Shown here: positions 10,878-20,088 of the stretch, in pieces | Layout: each line of letters opens with the position of its first letter | Position numbering within the stretch: position 1 is the stretch's first letter | Origin: Aerococcaceae bacterium DSM 111020 | GTDB lineage: Bacteria; Bacillota; Bacilli; Lactobacillales; Aerococcaceae | Assembly (NCBI GenBank): GCA_015863185.1 | Contig: JACBXP010000014.1 | Coordinates: 1 to 59,455 of the forward strand | Direction of reading: 5' to 3' | DNA length: 59,455 nucleotides | Program-made: the position numbers and the translations under genes | Notes under the pieces: model-generated | What the model saw: only the letters and a program-made list of their open reading frames with translations | Told to the model about the DNA's origin: nothing | The model's database searches: none

Positions 10878-11564
10878 ATGAAACGTTTAAGCTTATTATG
10901 TATCTCACTCTTTACATTATCAGGATGCAATTTCTTCAACAATGAACGTGGAACGATTGAATCAAGCGCCATTTCGATACAAAGTGAAGAAACAATGGAA
11001 GAAGTTTCAAATGATGCAAGTGAATCAATCTCTATTGAAGAATCTAGTAGTGTGCAATCAGAGTCCGTTGATCCGAATCGTCAAGGCGTCTTTAATGAAA
11101 GTGCATTAACATCCACATCTTATCCAAAATCTACTTTAGATGAGACCATCTCTTATCAAGATCTTGATAACGAATTAGCTACATTTTATAGTGAACATTT
11201 TGATAATAATGCCAAAGAAGCAAATAGCCAACCTGTTGATGACGATACGATGGCCCAACTTCAATATACATTAGACCATAATGAAATACTCAAGGATTTA
11301 ACAGCAGTAGCAGATCAAGTTTTAATAGAAATCGATGACCAAGAAAACTATGTCACTCGTATCACCATTCCAATGACTTATTCAGAGGCTGAATCCCTCG
11401 TCAAAGACAACGATATTTTAATGATGAATGAAGGATTAGCACAAATTGGCGGTCAACGTCTTGTGCAATTAAATTATTATGATCCTGAAGAAAACACAGT
11501 AACCCCTATGCACTTAGCTAATGCTAATCACTCTTTATTCTTTAATGACGCACTCGCCAACTAA
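10878..11564 (+). CDS. Secreted lipoprotein of unknown function
   Basis: A 228-residue protein with a clear lipoprotein signal: positively charged start MKRLSLL, a short hydrophobic stretch and the lipobox LSGC with Cys at residue 17. A Ser/Glu-rich low-complexity linker follows to about residue 65, then an acidic globular part of about 160 residues with no motif I recognise. The start is the ATG preceded by GAAAGGA; two upstream in-frame ATGs would put extra residues before the signal peptide. It should be anchored to the outer face of the membrane. It is monocistronic, with a promoter and a terminator of its own. Confidence 0.8.
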   Translation: MKRLSLLCISLFTLSGCNFFNNERGTIESSAISIQSEETMEEVSNDASESISIEESSSVQSESVDPNRQGVFNESALTSTSYPKSTLDETISYQDLDNELATFYSEHFDNNAKEANSQPVDDDTMAQLQYTLDHNEILKDLTAVADQVLIEIDDQENYVTRITIPMTYSEAESLVKDNDILMMNEGLAQIGGQRLVQLNYYDPEENTVTPMHLANANHSLFFNDALAN

Positions 11565-11580
11565 TTGGAACATAATAAAC

Positions 11581-11621
11581 AAAGCCGATCTATCTCTGTT
11601 AATAAGAAATGGATCGGCTTT
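11581..11621. terminator. Bidirectional terminator, lipoprotein/rpoN
   Basis: Ten-bp stem (AAAGCCGATC with GATCGGCTTT) in the convergent spacer, with TATTCTTTT on the plus side and a weaker T-rich tail on the minus side. Confidence 0.7.
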
Positions 11622-11649
11622 ATTCTTTTAAAAATGAGAATCCAGGCCA

Positions 11650-12960
11650 TTATTTAGCATGGCGACGATAATTTGCAACAATTGCTTCACTAATAGTTAT
11701 TTTTTCTTTTTCTAATTCTTGAACAATTTCGGCATCGGTTAGTCCCGGCATTGAGCGATCAATATCCATGACTCTTTGTTTAACCGTACCAATTGTTAAG
11801 CCTGTACGTCCTTTGGTTGTCGACATATTAATAAAATCCGATAACGCATATATATGACCAGAAAATTCTAAATTTTTATTTGTGATAATACGATAAACAA
11901 TCGCCGGTGATAATCGTGTTTTTTCACTCAATGTAGCAATTGAAAGTGATTTTGGATAATCGGTCTTTTCAGCAAAAAAATCTACTTGACAATGAACCAA
12001 GCATTTCGCAATCAATTTTATTAACTCTTCGCGACGACGTAGATTATTAGCTAGATGTGTGTATTTTTCTTGTTGTTCTGTCAAGTAATCCATTAGAGCC
12101 GGCTCATTCCGATCGACCATTTCCTTGTAATAATCTTGGTTAAAGCGAACTTTAGGGTAAAAATGACGATTATAGGTGATAGTAATCGATTCTTGATTCA
12201 CATGACGAACAGTCACGTCAGGAATAACATTGATTTTCGCTGTTTGATTAAATAAACTAGCGGGATTCGAGCGTAGCATATGATAATAATTCACTGATTC
12301 CATAATCTCTTCTTGAGTCAAATCGGTTTGTTTCATAATTTCAGTGTAATCTTCATTATTCAACTCATCAAAATAGGTTTCTAATAAATAGTATGCAACA
12401 TTGGGGGCATAATTATCTCGCTCTGTCTGTAACATCATCGTCTCACGTAGATCATAAGCACCTACACCCGCAGGTTCCAATTGTGTAATTAATGTTCTAG
12501 CATCGAGTACAATAATTTCCGGAACATTTAATTTTTCAGCCAATTCTTTCGTTGTATATGGCAAATAACCTCTATCATCAAGAAATCCTACAAGGGCTAC
12601 CATTGCATCTCGAATCGGTGTTTGACGATACAATAAAATCTGTTCAAACAAATATGATTCTAAACTCTGAGGAGTTCGAATTTGTTCTATTTCCAGCTCT
12701 TGATTCTTTAATTTTTCAAGTGATGATATTTGTTCTGGATCGCTATATTGCAGATCTACAAATGGGTTATCTAAAATATATTCTTCTAAATAGTGTGTTA
12801 ACTGTTCCACACTCAAATCTAAAATTTCCAATAAGTCTTCATCATGTTGAATAGATTCATTTTGTAAACCAGAAAATACTCTGATGTCAGATTCTTGGGA
12901 AGATAATTTTATACTATCATGGTCAGTGTTTTGATTAAATGTATTCTCATGATCATGCAT
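11650..12960 (-). CDS. rpoN: RNA polymerase sigma-54 factor (divergent)
   Basis: Alternative sigma factor that recognises -24/-12 promoters and needs AAA+ activators. The 436 residues follow the RpoN order. Region I ends in ILDLSVEQLTHYLEEYILDN (about 45-65). The core-binding domain contains DDRGYLPYTTKELAEKLN and LEPAGVGAYDLRETMMLQ. The C-terminal DNA-binding domain contains an HTH near ATLSEKTRLSPAIVYRI. Two parts are eroded: the glutamine-rich start of region I is largely absent, and the C-terminal RpoN box, normally ARRTVAKYR, reads SEAIVANYR. Promoter recognition may therefore be altered or relaxed. In Lactobacillales RpoN usually controls PTS operons through LevR-type activators; none is in this window. 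Confidence 0.88.
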   Translation of the reverse strand: MHDHENTFNQNTDHDSIKLSSQESDIRVFSGLQNESIQHDEDLLEILDLSVEQLTHYLEEYILDNPFVDLQYSDPEQISSLEKLKNQELEIEQIRTPQSLESYLFEQILLYRQTPIRDAMVALVGFLDDRGYLPYTTKELAEKLNVPEIIVLDARTLITQLEPAGVGAYDLRETMMLQTERDNYAPNVAYYLLETYFDELNNEDYTEIMKQTDLTQEEIMESVNYYHMLRSNPASLFNQTAKINVIPDVTVRHVNQESITITYNRHFYPKVRFNQDYYKEMVDRNEPALMDYLTEQQEKYTHLANNLRRREELIKLIAKCLVHCQVDFFAEKTDYPKSLSIATLSEKTRLSPAIVYRIITNKNLEFSGHIYALSDFINMSTTKGRTGLTIGTVKQRVMDIDRSMPGLTDAEIVQELEKEKITISEAIVANYRRHAK

Positions 12961-13027
12961 AGATACTCAACTCCCTCTATAATATATTCCTTATTATATA
13001 ATTTAATTCTTTTTATAGCAAAAATGA

Positions 13028-14596
13028 TTAGACAAATGGTGCCAATAATCTTAACACAGCATCCCAGGCATGTCCTAAAAAGTATTGATTTGTATCTTTA
13101 ATCGTTATCTTTTTAGATTGGGCTAATGATGCTAACATATCTTCTTTGATATCTTTTATCACAGGATGGTAATACATGACCGTATTCGTTTCGAAGTGTA
13201 AATATAATGAACGGTAATCTAAATTACTAGTACCAACTGTTGCGATTTTATCATCGCTAATGAAGCTCTTAGCATGTAAGAATCCCGGTTCATATTCATA
13301 AATCTCGACACCTGCATTCAATAAAGGACGATAGAAGGATCGGGTCATACGATACACGAGCTTCTTATCTGGGATTCCTGGTGTCATCAATTTTACATCG
13401 ATACCTCTTTTTGCAGCCATCTGCATCGCTACTTGCATCTCATATGAAATAACTAAGTAAGGCGTATAAATATAAACATAATCTGTCGCTTGATGGAGAA
13501 TAGACTGATAGATATTTTCTGCTACTGATTCTTCATTTAGCGGTGTGTCGCCAAATGGTTGAACAAATCCATAAATATTACTAATATTTTTTAAATCTTC
13601 AGTATTTTGTTGCGCTAATTCAGGCAAACTTTGCGGACGGAAAGATTCATAAGATTTATCAGTCTCTTTGAAGGCATTCCATAAGTTTAAAAACATAATC
13701 GTATAATTCCAAGTTGCAGGCCCTTCAACACGAATCATTGTATCTTTCCAATAACCAAATCGTTCGACCGCATTAATATATTCATCAGCAATATTTAAAC
13801 CACCAGTATAAGCAATTTCATTATCGATAATAATAAACTTACGGTGATCACGTGTATTATATGCCATTGAAACCAATGGTTTTACGGGATTAAAACGCAA
13901 TGCATTGATGCCCAATTTTTGACAATATTCTTCAAAGTCCTCTGGTAAACGCGTTAAAGTTCCAAAACCATCATATATTAATCGAACATCAACACCTTCT
14001 TTAACTTTTGCTATTAATTCATTGAATATTAAATCGAACATCACTCCATATTCGATAATAAAAAATTCTAAAAAGATGGTCTTTTTTGCTTGTTTTAAAT
14101 CATGTATTAAATCATTCATCATCGCCTCACCGCTAGGATAGTATGCGATAGGATCATTAATATAAAGAGGAGATTGAGAATATTCTCTTAAATAACGACT
14201 CATCCCAGCATATGACTCATTTTTTTCAGCAAGAAGATGTGTGACATCCGGGACTGTCTTTATCTCATCTGCATGTTCTTTTTCTTGTTTGGCAATACTC
14301 TCACGCATCCCTCTGATAGGTTTTTTATTACCTATGAGAAAATATAATACGCCACCAAACAAAGGAAATAACATAATTAAGATAATCCAACTTTGACGAT
14401 ATGCTGGATTTTGATCTTTCAAAATTAAATAAAGCACCATTATTAGAGAAAACAAACCACCAATAATCTCAATAAAATTAGAATAAGCAACTAAATTATT
14501 CCATATTATAAAAATAACGACTATTTGAAATATAAGAGCCAAAGCAAGTAAAATAATCCGTTCTGTTTTTGGTTTTGGCCATTTAACTCGCTTCAT
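13028..14596 (-). CDS. cls: Cardiolipin synthase
   Basis: Membrane enzyme that condenses two phosphatidylglycerols into cardiolipin plus glycerol. The 522-residue protein has two N-terminal transmembrane helices (about 12-35 and 43-60), a third hydrophobic segment before GNKKP, and two phospholipase-D HKD motifs. The first is DHRKFIIIDNEIAYTGGLN, with His replacing nothing and Lys and Asp in register; the second is HAKSFISDDKIATVGTSN. The ATG at 14596 has GAGGTG upstream and avoids overlap with the preceding gene. It lies 31 bases downstream of the TIM-barrel gene, so the HAD, TIM-barrel and cls genes may form one transcript. Confidence 0.95.
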   Translation of the reverse strand: MKRVKWPKPKTERIILLALALIFQIVVIFIIWNNLVAYSNFIEIIGGLFSLIMVLYLILKDQNPAYRQSWIILIMLFPLFGGVLYFLIGNKKPIRGMRESIAKQEKEHADEIKTVPDVTHLLAEKNESYAGMSRYLREYSQSPLYINDPIAYYPSGEAMMNDLIHDLKQAKKTIFLEFFIIEYGVMFDLIFNELIAKVKEGVDVRLIYDGFGTLTRLPEDFEEYCQKLGINALRFNPVKPLVSMAYNTRDHRKFIIIDNEIAYTGGLNIADEYINAVERFGYWKDTMIRVEGPATWNYTIMFLNLWNAFKETDKSYESFRPQSLPELAQQNTEDLKNISNIYGFVQPFGDTPLNEESVAENIYQSILHQATDYVYIYTPYLVISYEMQVAMQMAAKRGIDVKLMTPGIPDKKLVYRMTRSFYRPLLNAGVEIYEYEPGFLHAKSFISDDKIATVGTSNLDYRSLYLHFETNTVMYYHPVIKDIKEDMLASLAQSKKITIKDTNQYFLGHAWDAVLRLLAPFV

Positions 14597-14627
14597 AAAT
14601 ATTTTCACCTCATCTTTTTTATTTGTC

Positions 14628-15461
14628 TCAATGCGAAATATCCTCGCCACGGTAAGAAATCATCAGTTCCTGGAAGATCTCAGCGGTTGTTGGTGGCGTA
14701 TAAGTAATCGAATTTGCACCTGCATTAATTGTTTCCAAAATAGATTCTCCAGTAGGACCTCCTGTTGCTATGATTGGAATTTCTTTGCCTACTTCTTGAC
14801 GAATTTTTTGAACAAGTTCTGCTGTCTTTGCTCCAGCAGAAACATTATAGATATCGGCTCCTGCTTCTAATTTACCTAAATAATCATCAGTAAAACTGGA
14901 AATCGTGGCAACAATTGGCACATCAATTGCTTTGTCAATTTCACGTATGACTTCATTTTTCATCGGGGCATTAACTACTACACCATAAGCTCCAATCTGT
15001 TCTGCTTGAAAAGCTAAATTCACACTGCGTTGGCCGGTTGTAGTCCCACCACCTACCCCTAAAAAAACAGGAACAGAAGAAACATTCACAATCGATTGCA
15101 TAATACTAACTTGCGGCGTAAATGGATATACACCAAACACAGCTTGAGCATTATGATTTCGAATCAAAGCCACATCTGTTGAGAAAAGAATAGATTTCAA
15201 GCGAGAGCCAAATATCATAATGCCTGAAGCTTCATATATTTCTTCAGGAACTGTGATAATTCGCTCTCTTAATTCGCTGAAATATTGAGGTATAAATTTA
15301 CCTTGCCCTGAAAGTATATCTTCAATATCATCCTCATAAACATTTGATAAGATAACTTCTAATTGATCATCTTCCTCAATATATTCTTGAGTAATTAATT
15401 GGCGTACTAGTTTTCTAGCTTTTTCAACTTCTTTTTTCTTACGATTGTATTCATTTCTCAT
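14628..15461 (-). CDS. TIM-barrel (phosphate-binding fold) protein of unknown function
   Basis: A 277-residue protein. The first 55 residues are charged and helical; the rest reads as a beta/alpha barrel. Strand-like segments end in PVFLGVGGGTTTG, GVVVNAPM, VPIVATISSF, GADIYNVSAG and IPIIATGGPTGESI. The last resembles the phosphate-binding GG loop near the end of ThiG, NanE and related barrels. Relatives in lactic acid bacteria are often labelled simply hydrolase, but I see no catalytic set that supports this. AAGGAGTT precedes the ATG. It lies 51 bases downstream of a HAD phosphatase and 31 bases upstream of cls, a context that does not reveal the substrate. Confidence 0.7.
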   Translation of the reverse strand: MRNEYNRKKKEVEKARKLVRQLITQEYIEEDDQLEVILSNVYEDDIEDILSGQGKFIPQYFSELRERIITVPEEIYEASGIMIFGSRLKSILFSTDVALIRNHNAQAVFGVYPFTPQVSIMQSIVNVSSVPVFLGVGGGTTTGQRSVNLAFQAEQIGAYGVVVNAPMKNEVIREIDKAIDVPIVATISSFTDDYLGKLEAGADIYNVSAGAKTAELVQKIRQEVGKEIPIIATGGPTGESILETINAGANSITYTPPTTAEIFQELMISYRGEDISH

Positions 15462-15512
15462 GGATTCAACTCCTTAAATTTTTACTTTTAATTAATGGCT
15501 ATTGATTTTTTA

Positions 15513-16223
15513 TTATTTTGAATGATTTATTTGCTCGATGATGGCTGGAATTTGCCCCAAAGATGTGACAATATAATCTGCATTCTGAACAAATTTCCGA
15601 TTCTCTTCTTCAAAAGCAACGCCAATGCCACTCGCAGTATATTTAGCATATACCATATCAACTTCCGAATCCCCAATATATATCATCTCATCGAATTCGA
15701 CGTTTAATTGTTTGGATAATTCATGCAAAGCAGCAGGATTGGGTTTAGGTTCGTACTCATCCGCACATCCCACAAAATCAAAATAATCTCTCAAATCACT
15801 TGCTCTCAACATCATTTGTGTAATATTTTTTTGATCATTCGTAATTAAAGAGATTAAATATCCCTGCTTTTTTAAATATTGTAACAATTCTTCAGTTCCT
15901 CGAACCAAAAGCGATTTTATATCTGCTTGTCGAACAAAAGCGACATAATCATTCTCTAATGAGCGATATATTTCAGAAGATGACAGAGGTACTACTTCTG
16001 CTAATATTTCTGCTTGTTCACTCACACTTCCTGTAGCAAATAAAGAATTCGCAGTCACTTTCCCATCAATAATCCCTAGTTTTTCTCCATATTTTTTTAT
16101 TTCTTCCTCTGTCATATTCGTCTGCTTCATTAATCTTGTGAATGCTTTAACTGTCGGTTCATCCCAGGTTTCACCTAACTCCATTATTGTCCCATCTTTA
16201 TCGAAGATGATTGCTTTAATCAT
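15513..16223 (-). CDS. HAD-superfamily hydrolase, phosphoglycolate-phosphatase-like
   Basis: Predicted cytosolic phosphatase of 236 residues. Motif I is FDKDGT, with nucleophile Asp8 and acid/base Asp10. Motif II is ISLITND, and motif IV is MIYIGDSEVDM. A helical cap of subclass C1 (about 15-85) lies between motifs I and II, as in PGP/beta-phosphoglucomutase relatives. The substrate cannot be read from sequence. AGGAGGTAAAGT precedes the ATG. It is the first gene of a possible three-gene minus-strand unit with the TIM-barrel protein and cls. Confidence 0.85.
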   Translation of the reverse strand: MIKAIIFDKDGTIMELGETWDEPTVKAFTRLMKQTNMTEEEIKKYGEKLGIIDGKVTANSLFATGSVSEQAEILAEVVPLSSSEIYRSLENDYVAFVRQADIKSLLVRGTEELLQYLKKQGYLISLITNDQKNITQMMLRASDLRDYFDFVGCADEYEPKPNPAALHELSKQLNVEFDEMIYIGDSEVDMVYAKYTASGIGVAFEEENRKFVQNADYIVTSLGQIPAIIEQINHSK

Positions 16224-16732
16224 ACTTTACCTCCTAAATATGGTCACTTAATATTAGCATAATCTTATTCGTTTGTTTAGTTACTGTTTGAGGGAACATT
16301 TATCTCAAAAAAGTGATTATTTTTAAAATTAAAGGTATAATTAAAATATACTAAGATTCGGAAGATTTTGATTATATAATATAGCATTTAAATACCAAAA
16401 TAGAAACTAATTAAAATTGCAAAATAGTCATTTTGAAAATATGAAACACTCAATTTCATAAATATCTTTCGAGATATTATCACTTTACAGACTTGACTTT
16501 CAACGATTTTAACTTAATATTTAATTTCATAGGATTGGTTTATCATTATTCGTTTGAGTTTATTTGAATATTTTTACATTCATTATTAAAATATTACAAA
16601 TTTTTAATAAATTCACTTTTTATAATGCTTAATTTCATGTTATTATGTATAATGAATTTAAAATATAAGTGTATCTCATTCATTGATACGCTTTTAAATG
16701 AAGTGTTGTTTACCTAGGAAGGAGGAAACGGA
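16224..16732. other. AT-rich divergent intergenic region
   Basis: This 509-base spacer separates the divergent HAD and AraC genes. It is very AT-rich. I see a TATAAT at 16648-16653 that may be the -10 of the AraC gene, without a good -35. A small inverted repeat GTATC/GATAC near 16670-16690 could be a regulator site. No coding remnant or RNA gene was recognised. An unrecognised small RNA cannot be excluded. Confidence 0.35.
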
Positions 16733-17542
16733 ATGTATATCTCAAATGTCAACACTGCTTCCATTCACTTGAATAATCTCATTACTGAAAAACATAACGA
16801 GCATCATCTCACTATTGAGTCTAATGAGCATCTTGTTCTGTTTTATATTTTAAAAGGAGCAATGACGTATGAATTAGAAGAAGAAGTTGTTACCTTAAAG
16901 CGTCACGATCTCTTGATTGTGAATCCTAATCATCAAATAGATATGACCCTCCTACGTAAAGTAGAATGGATACGTATTGAAGTTGAAGGTATCGTCTTTA
17001 CTTCCTCATATGATATTGCAAAAAATACACAAACCTTTGTCATCCATGATCAAAATACAATTATTAAAAAATATTTAGAATTGTTAATGATTGAACACTC
17101 ATATTATACTAAAGGTACGGATATGATTTTGCGTAAATTAACAGAGAATATCGTTGTACATATATTACGTAATAAAGGGCTGTCCATCAAAGATTCACAA
17201 AAACAAATCAAACATGATGAAATTCAAGCTGTCCAAGATTATATTCGTTTAAATTATACTCGAAAATTAACCTTAGACGAGCTTGCAGACACAGCAAATA
17301 TTAATAAATATTATTTCATTCGTCTTTTTAAGCAAAAAACAGGGCTGTCTCCCATCGATTATTTGATTCATGTGCGATTAGCTGAAGCAGAAAAACTGCT
17401 TACTGAAACAAATATATCCATTACTGAAATATCTGACCGTGTTGGTTTTCATTCACCATCACATTTTTCTAAGACCTTTAAAGAAAGCAATCATATTACT
17501 CCTTCTCAGTTTAGAAAAAAATATCGCAACAAAAACAAATAA
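16733..17542 (+). CDS. AraC-family transcriptional regulator
   Basis: A 269-residue two-domain regulator. The N-terminal part (about 1-115) reads as a cupin-like sensor (LVLFYILKGAMTYELEEE, then KRHDLLIVNPNHQ). The C-terminal 100 residues hold the double helix-turn-helix: LTLDELADTANINKYYFIRL for the first and ISITEISDRVGFHSPSHFSK for the second, ending in ITPSQFRKKYR. AAGGAGG precedes the ATG. Its ligand and targets are unknown. The neighbouring gene across the divergent spacer is a HAD phosphatase, which may or may not be its target. It ends at a strong terminator shared with glmM. Confidence 0.92.
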   Translation: MYISNVNTASIHLNNLITEKHNEHHLTIESNEHLVLFYILKGAMTYELEEEVVTLKRHDLLIVNPNHQIDMTLLRKVEWIRIEVEGIVFTSSYDIAKNTQTFVIHDQNTIIKKYLELLMIEHSYYTKGTDMILRKLTENIVVHILRNKGLSIKDSQKQIKHDEIQAVQDYIRLNYTRKLTLDELADTANINKYYFIRLFKQKTGLSPIDYLIHVRLAEAEKLLTETNISITEISDRVGFHSPSHFSKTFKESNHITPSQFRKKYRNKNK

Positions 17543-17553
17543 ACTAAAATTAT

Positions 17554-17589
17554 AGCTCTCAAATCACGTTTTATCGTGATTTGAGAGCT
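17554..17589. terminator. Bidirectional terminator, araC-type gene/glmM
   Basis: A perfect 15-bp stem (AGCTCTCAAATCACG and its complement) with a 6-base loop is followed by TTTTTT on the plus strand. The minus-strand side is less U-rich but should still serve glmM. Confidence 0.85.
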
Positions 17590-17593
17590 TTTT

Positions 17594-18946
17594 TTAATCT
17601 ATTCCACGGATAGCTTGGATGACGTCAGCAATTTTATGAACATAATAATCACAACGTTCTTGAGTAGAAGCTTCAGCCATTACTCTTAATAATGGTTCTG
17701 TTCCACTAGGTCTAACTAAAATACGTCCGTCCCCATTCATCGCTTTTTCCACTTCTTCAACAACTGACTTCACTTCTGGCTCATCCATCACTGTATTTTT
17801 ATCATGCACACGTACATTGACTAATGTCTGAGGATAAATTGTCACTTCTGATGCTAATTCAGCAAGGGTTTTACCCGATTCTTTCATAACCGCTAATAAT
17901 TGAATAGCGGTTAACAGACCGTCCCCAGTTGTATTTAAATCTAAAAATACAATATGACCAGATTGCTCTCCACCAAAATTATAATCACCTTCACGCATCG
18001 CTTTAACAACATAGCGGTCACCGACTGCTGTTTTTAGAGCGACCATATCTTCTTCTTCAACAGCTTTATGGAAACCAAGATTACTCATTACTGTCGAAAC
18101 AATGGTGTCTTTTTTCAATTGACCTTTTTCTTTTAATGCTTTACCACAAATATACATTATTTTATCACCGTCAACGATTTCACCATTCTCATCAACCGCG
18201 ATAATTCTATCTCCGTCTCCGTCAAAGGCAACACCAACGTACCCCTCTTGTTCTTTAACTAAGGCTTGAAGTTTTTCAGGGTGAGTAGAGCCGACTCCAT
18301 CGTTAATATTTAAACCATTTGGACGATCTCCCATACTTAAAAAATCAGTCTCTAAGTTAGCAAACAATTGGTTCACTAATGGAGAAGCAGCTCCATTTGC
18401 TGCATCAACACAAACTTTAATCCCCGATAAATCAGTATCAATTGTTGTTTCCAAATATTGAATATATTTGATTAAGCCTTCAGGAAACTCCTCAATTTTA
18501 CCAAGACCATCTGCACTTGGACGAGGTAGTTCATCCATTTTTTCTAATAGAGCTTCAATTTCGTGTTCTTGTTCATCAGACAATTTAAATCCATCATTAC
18601 CAAAAAACTTAATTCCATTATCATCGACTGGATTATGGGAGGCACTAATCATCACACCTGCAGTTATTTTTAATGTTCGTGTTAAGTAAGAGACAGCTGG
18701 TGTCGTAATTACACCTAACTTCATTACATCTATCCCTACCGATAATAAGCCAGCAATTAAAGCTGATTCTAACAATTCACCTGAAATTCGTGTATCTCTT
18801 GCTACTAAAACACGTGGATGCTCTTCATCTGGTGTATGTTGCATTAACACATACCCACCACAACGGCCTAAATGATAGGCAAGTTCTGGCGTTAACTCTT
18901 TATTTGCAACGCCACGCACACCATCTGTTCCAAAATATTGTCTCAT
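17594..18946 (-). CDS. glmM: Phosphoglucosamine mutase
   Basis: Interconverts glucosamine-6-phosphate and glucosamine-1-phosphate for UDP-GlcNAc and peptidoglycan synthesis. At 450 residues it is full length. The phosphorylated serine is in [14 protein letters not shown] (about residue 103). The Mg2+ loop is FDGDGDR, the sugar-binding loop is GGEQSGH, and the phosphate loop is [13 protein letters not shown]. It is the last gene of cdaA-cdaR-glmM, a conserved Firmicutes operon in which GlmM can bind and inhibit the diadenylate cyclase. AGGAGAATATT precedes the ATG. Confidence 0.98.
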   Translation of the reverse strand: MRQYFGTDGVRGVANKELTPELAYHLGRCGGYVLMQHTPDEEHPRVLVARDTRISGELLESALIAGLLSVGIDVMKLGVITTPAVSYLTRTLKITAGVMISASHNPVDDNGIKFFGNDGFKLSDEQEHEIEALLEKMDELPRPSADGLGKIEEFPEGLIKYIQYLETTIDTDLSGIKVCVDAANGAASPLVNQLFANLETDFLSMGDRPNGLNINDGVGSTHPEKLQALVKEQEGYVGVAFDGDGDRIIAVDENGEIVDGDKIMYICGKALKEKGQLKKDTIVSTVMSNLGFHKAVEEEDMVALKTAVGDRYVVKAMREGDYNFGGEQSGHIVFLDLNTTGDGLLTAIQLLAVMKESGKTLAELASEVTIYPQTLVNVRVHDKNTVMDEPEVKSVVEEVEKAMNGDGRILVRPSGTEPLLRVMAEASTQERCDYYVHKIADVIQAIRGID

Positions 18947-18978
18947 AATATTCTCCTATTTTTCTCTATTTATTACTT

Positions 18979-20088
18979 TTATTCACTTACAATGGATTCA
19001 CTTTCAGAACCTGAACTTTCTTCAACTATCTCTGATTCAACCTCGCTAGCAGTTTCTTCAAGGGGACTAGTGGATACTGCAGATGTTTCAGATGATTCTT
19101 CTGTTTGGTTCGCATTCAATAACCGTGCTGTTACCCTGACGTCGATACTTGAAGGATTCACACTATTTACGCCTTCAATGGGCTGAATATTTGCTTGATA
19201 GATTCCAGATTCAGTAATTTGACTCATATCCAATACAGCTGTTACTTGATCAATGTTATCAATAATCGTACTATCCCCATCTAAAGTAACCATATTAGAA
19301 CCAATTACTTCATACTCATAAGCATATTCAGCACTATTTTCTCCAATAATTTCTAAGTTTACCCTAGCTTGAGAATTTGATGTCTGATTCACTACAACCG
19401 TCACAGTTGTATGTGATGTATCTAAATTTAAGTCTAACAAGTTATTTGCACTATCACGAACTTCAATCGGAAATTCTTTGGTTAATGTTTCTGTAATAGG
19501 CTCATCATTTGTTATTTTGACATAAGCACGATCAATTTTATCAATGGTAGATTGTTTACCCGTTAATGTTACAGTGGTTGGTTCCAAACTGACACTTTCA
19601 ATTTCATACCCTTCAGGAATCAAGTCTTCACTCAATTCATAGTCAAGTTCAACCTCTCGAGATGCTAAACGATCCAAATCTACAATCACACGAGAAGGAG
19701 TAATCTGATATTCCACACCACCTTCTTCTAATTCAGCTGGCATTTCTAACCGAACCTGCGTTCTACCCATATCTGCACCTCTAAGATCTTCTGTAACAAC
19801 ATATAAATCTTGGGCTAATACTTGAGTCACAATATTTTGAGGTCCCGTTACTTTTACAGATACACTTTCTTGTAATTCACTCACAAATACATCATCATCA
19901 ATGTGACCTAATTGAACAGGTACATTTGAAACTGTTTCAGTGACATTAATGCTTGTGTTGTTATTTCTGGCAGCATAACGATTATTCTCTGTTCCAACAA
20001 AAGCATATAAAAAAATTGCAAAAAGCAATGATATTAACCGAATAAACCAAATACTATCTGTCCATTTTTTAGGATTTCTAGTTTTCAT
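18979..20088 (-). CDS. cdaR: CdaA regulator, YbbR-domain protein
   Basis: Membrane-anchored extracytoplasmic regulator of diadenylate cyclase CdaA. The 369-residue protein has one N-terminal transmembrane helix (about 18-35). Repeated YbbR domains follow, each containing the typical V-x-V-x-G or LTGKQSTIDKI-like turn. It ends in a Ser/Glu-rich low-complexity tail of about 45 residues. The ATG at 20088 overlaps the end of cdaA by 11 bases and has GGGGGAGC just upstream, so the two are translationally coupled. It sits between cdaA and glmM as in other Firmicutes. Confidence 0.93.
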   Translation of the reverse strand: MKTRNPKKWTDSIWFIRLISLLFAIFLYAFVGTENNRYAARNNNTSINVTETVSNVPVQLGHIDDDVFVSELQESVSVKVTGPQNIVTQVLAQDLYVVTEDLRGADMGRTQVRLEMPAELEEGGVEYQITPSRVIVDLDRLASREVELDYELSEDLIPEGYEIESVSLEPTTVTLTGKQSTIDKIDRAYVKITNDEPITETLTKEFPIEVRDSANNLLDLNLDTSHTTVTVVVNQTSNSQARVNLEIIGENSAEYAYEYEVIGSNMVTLDGDSTIIDNIDQVTAVLDMSQITESGIYQANIQPIEGVNSVNPSSIDVRVTARLLNANQTEESSETSAVSTSPLEETASEVESEIVEESSGSESESIVSE

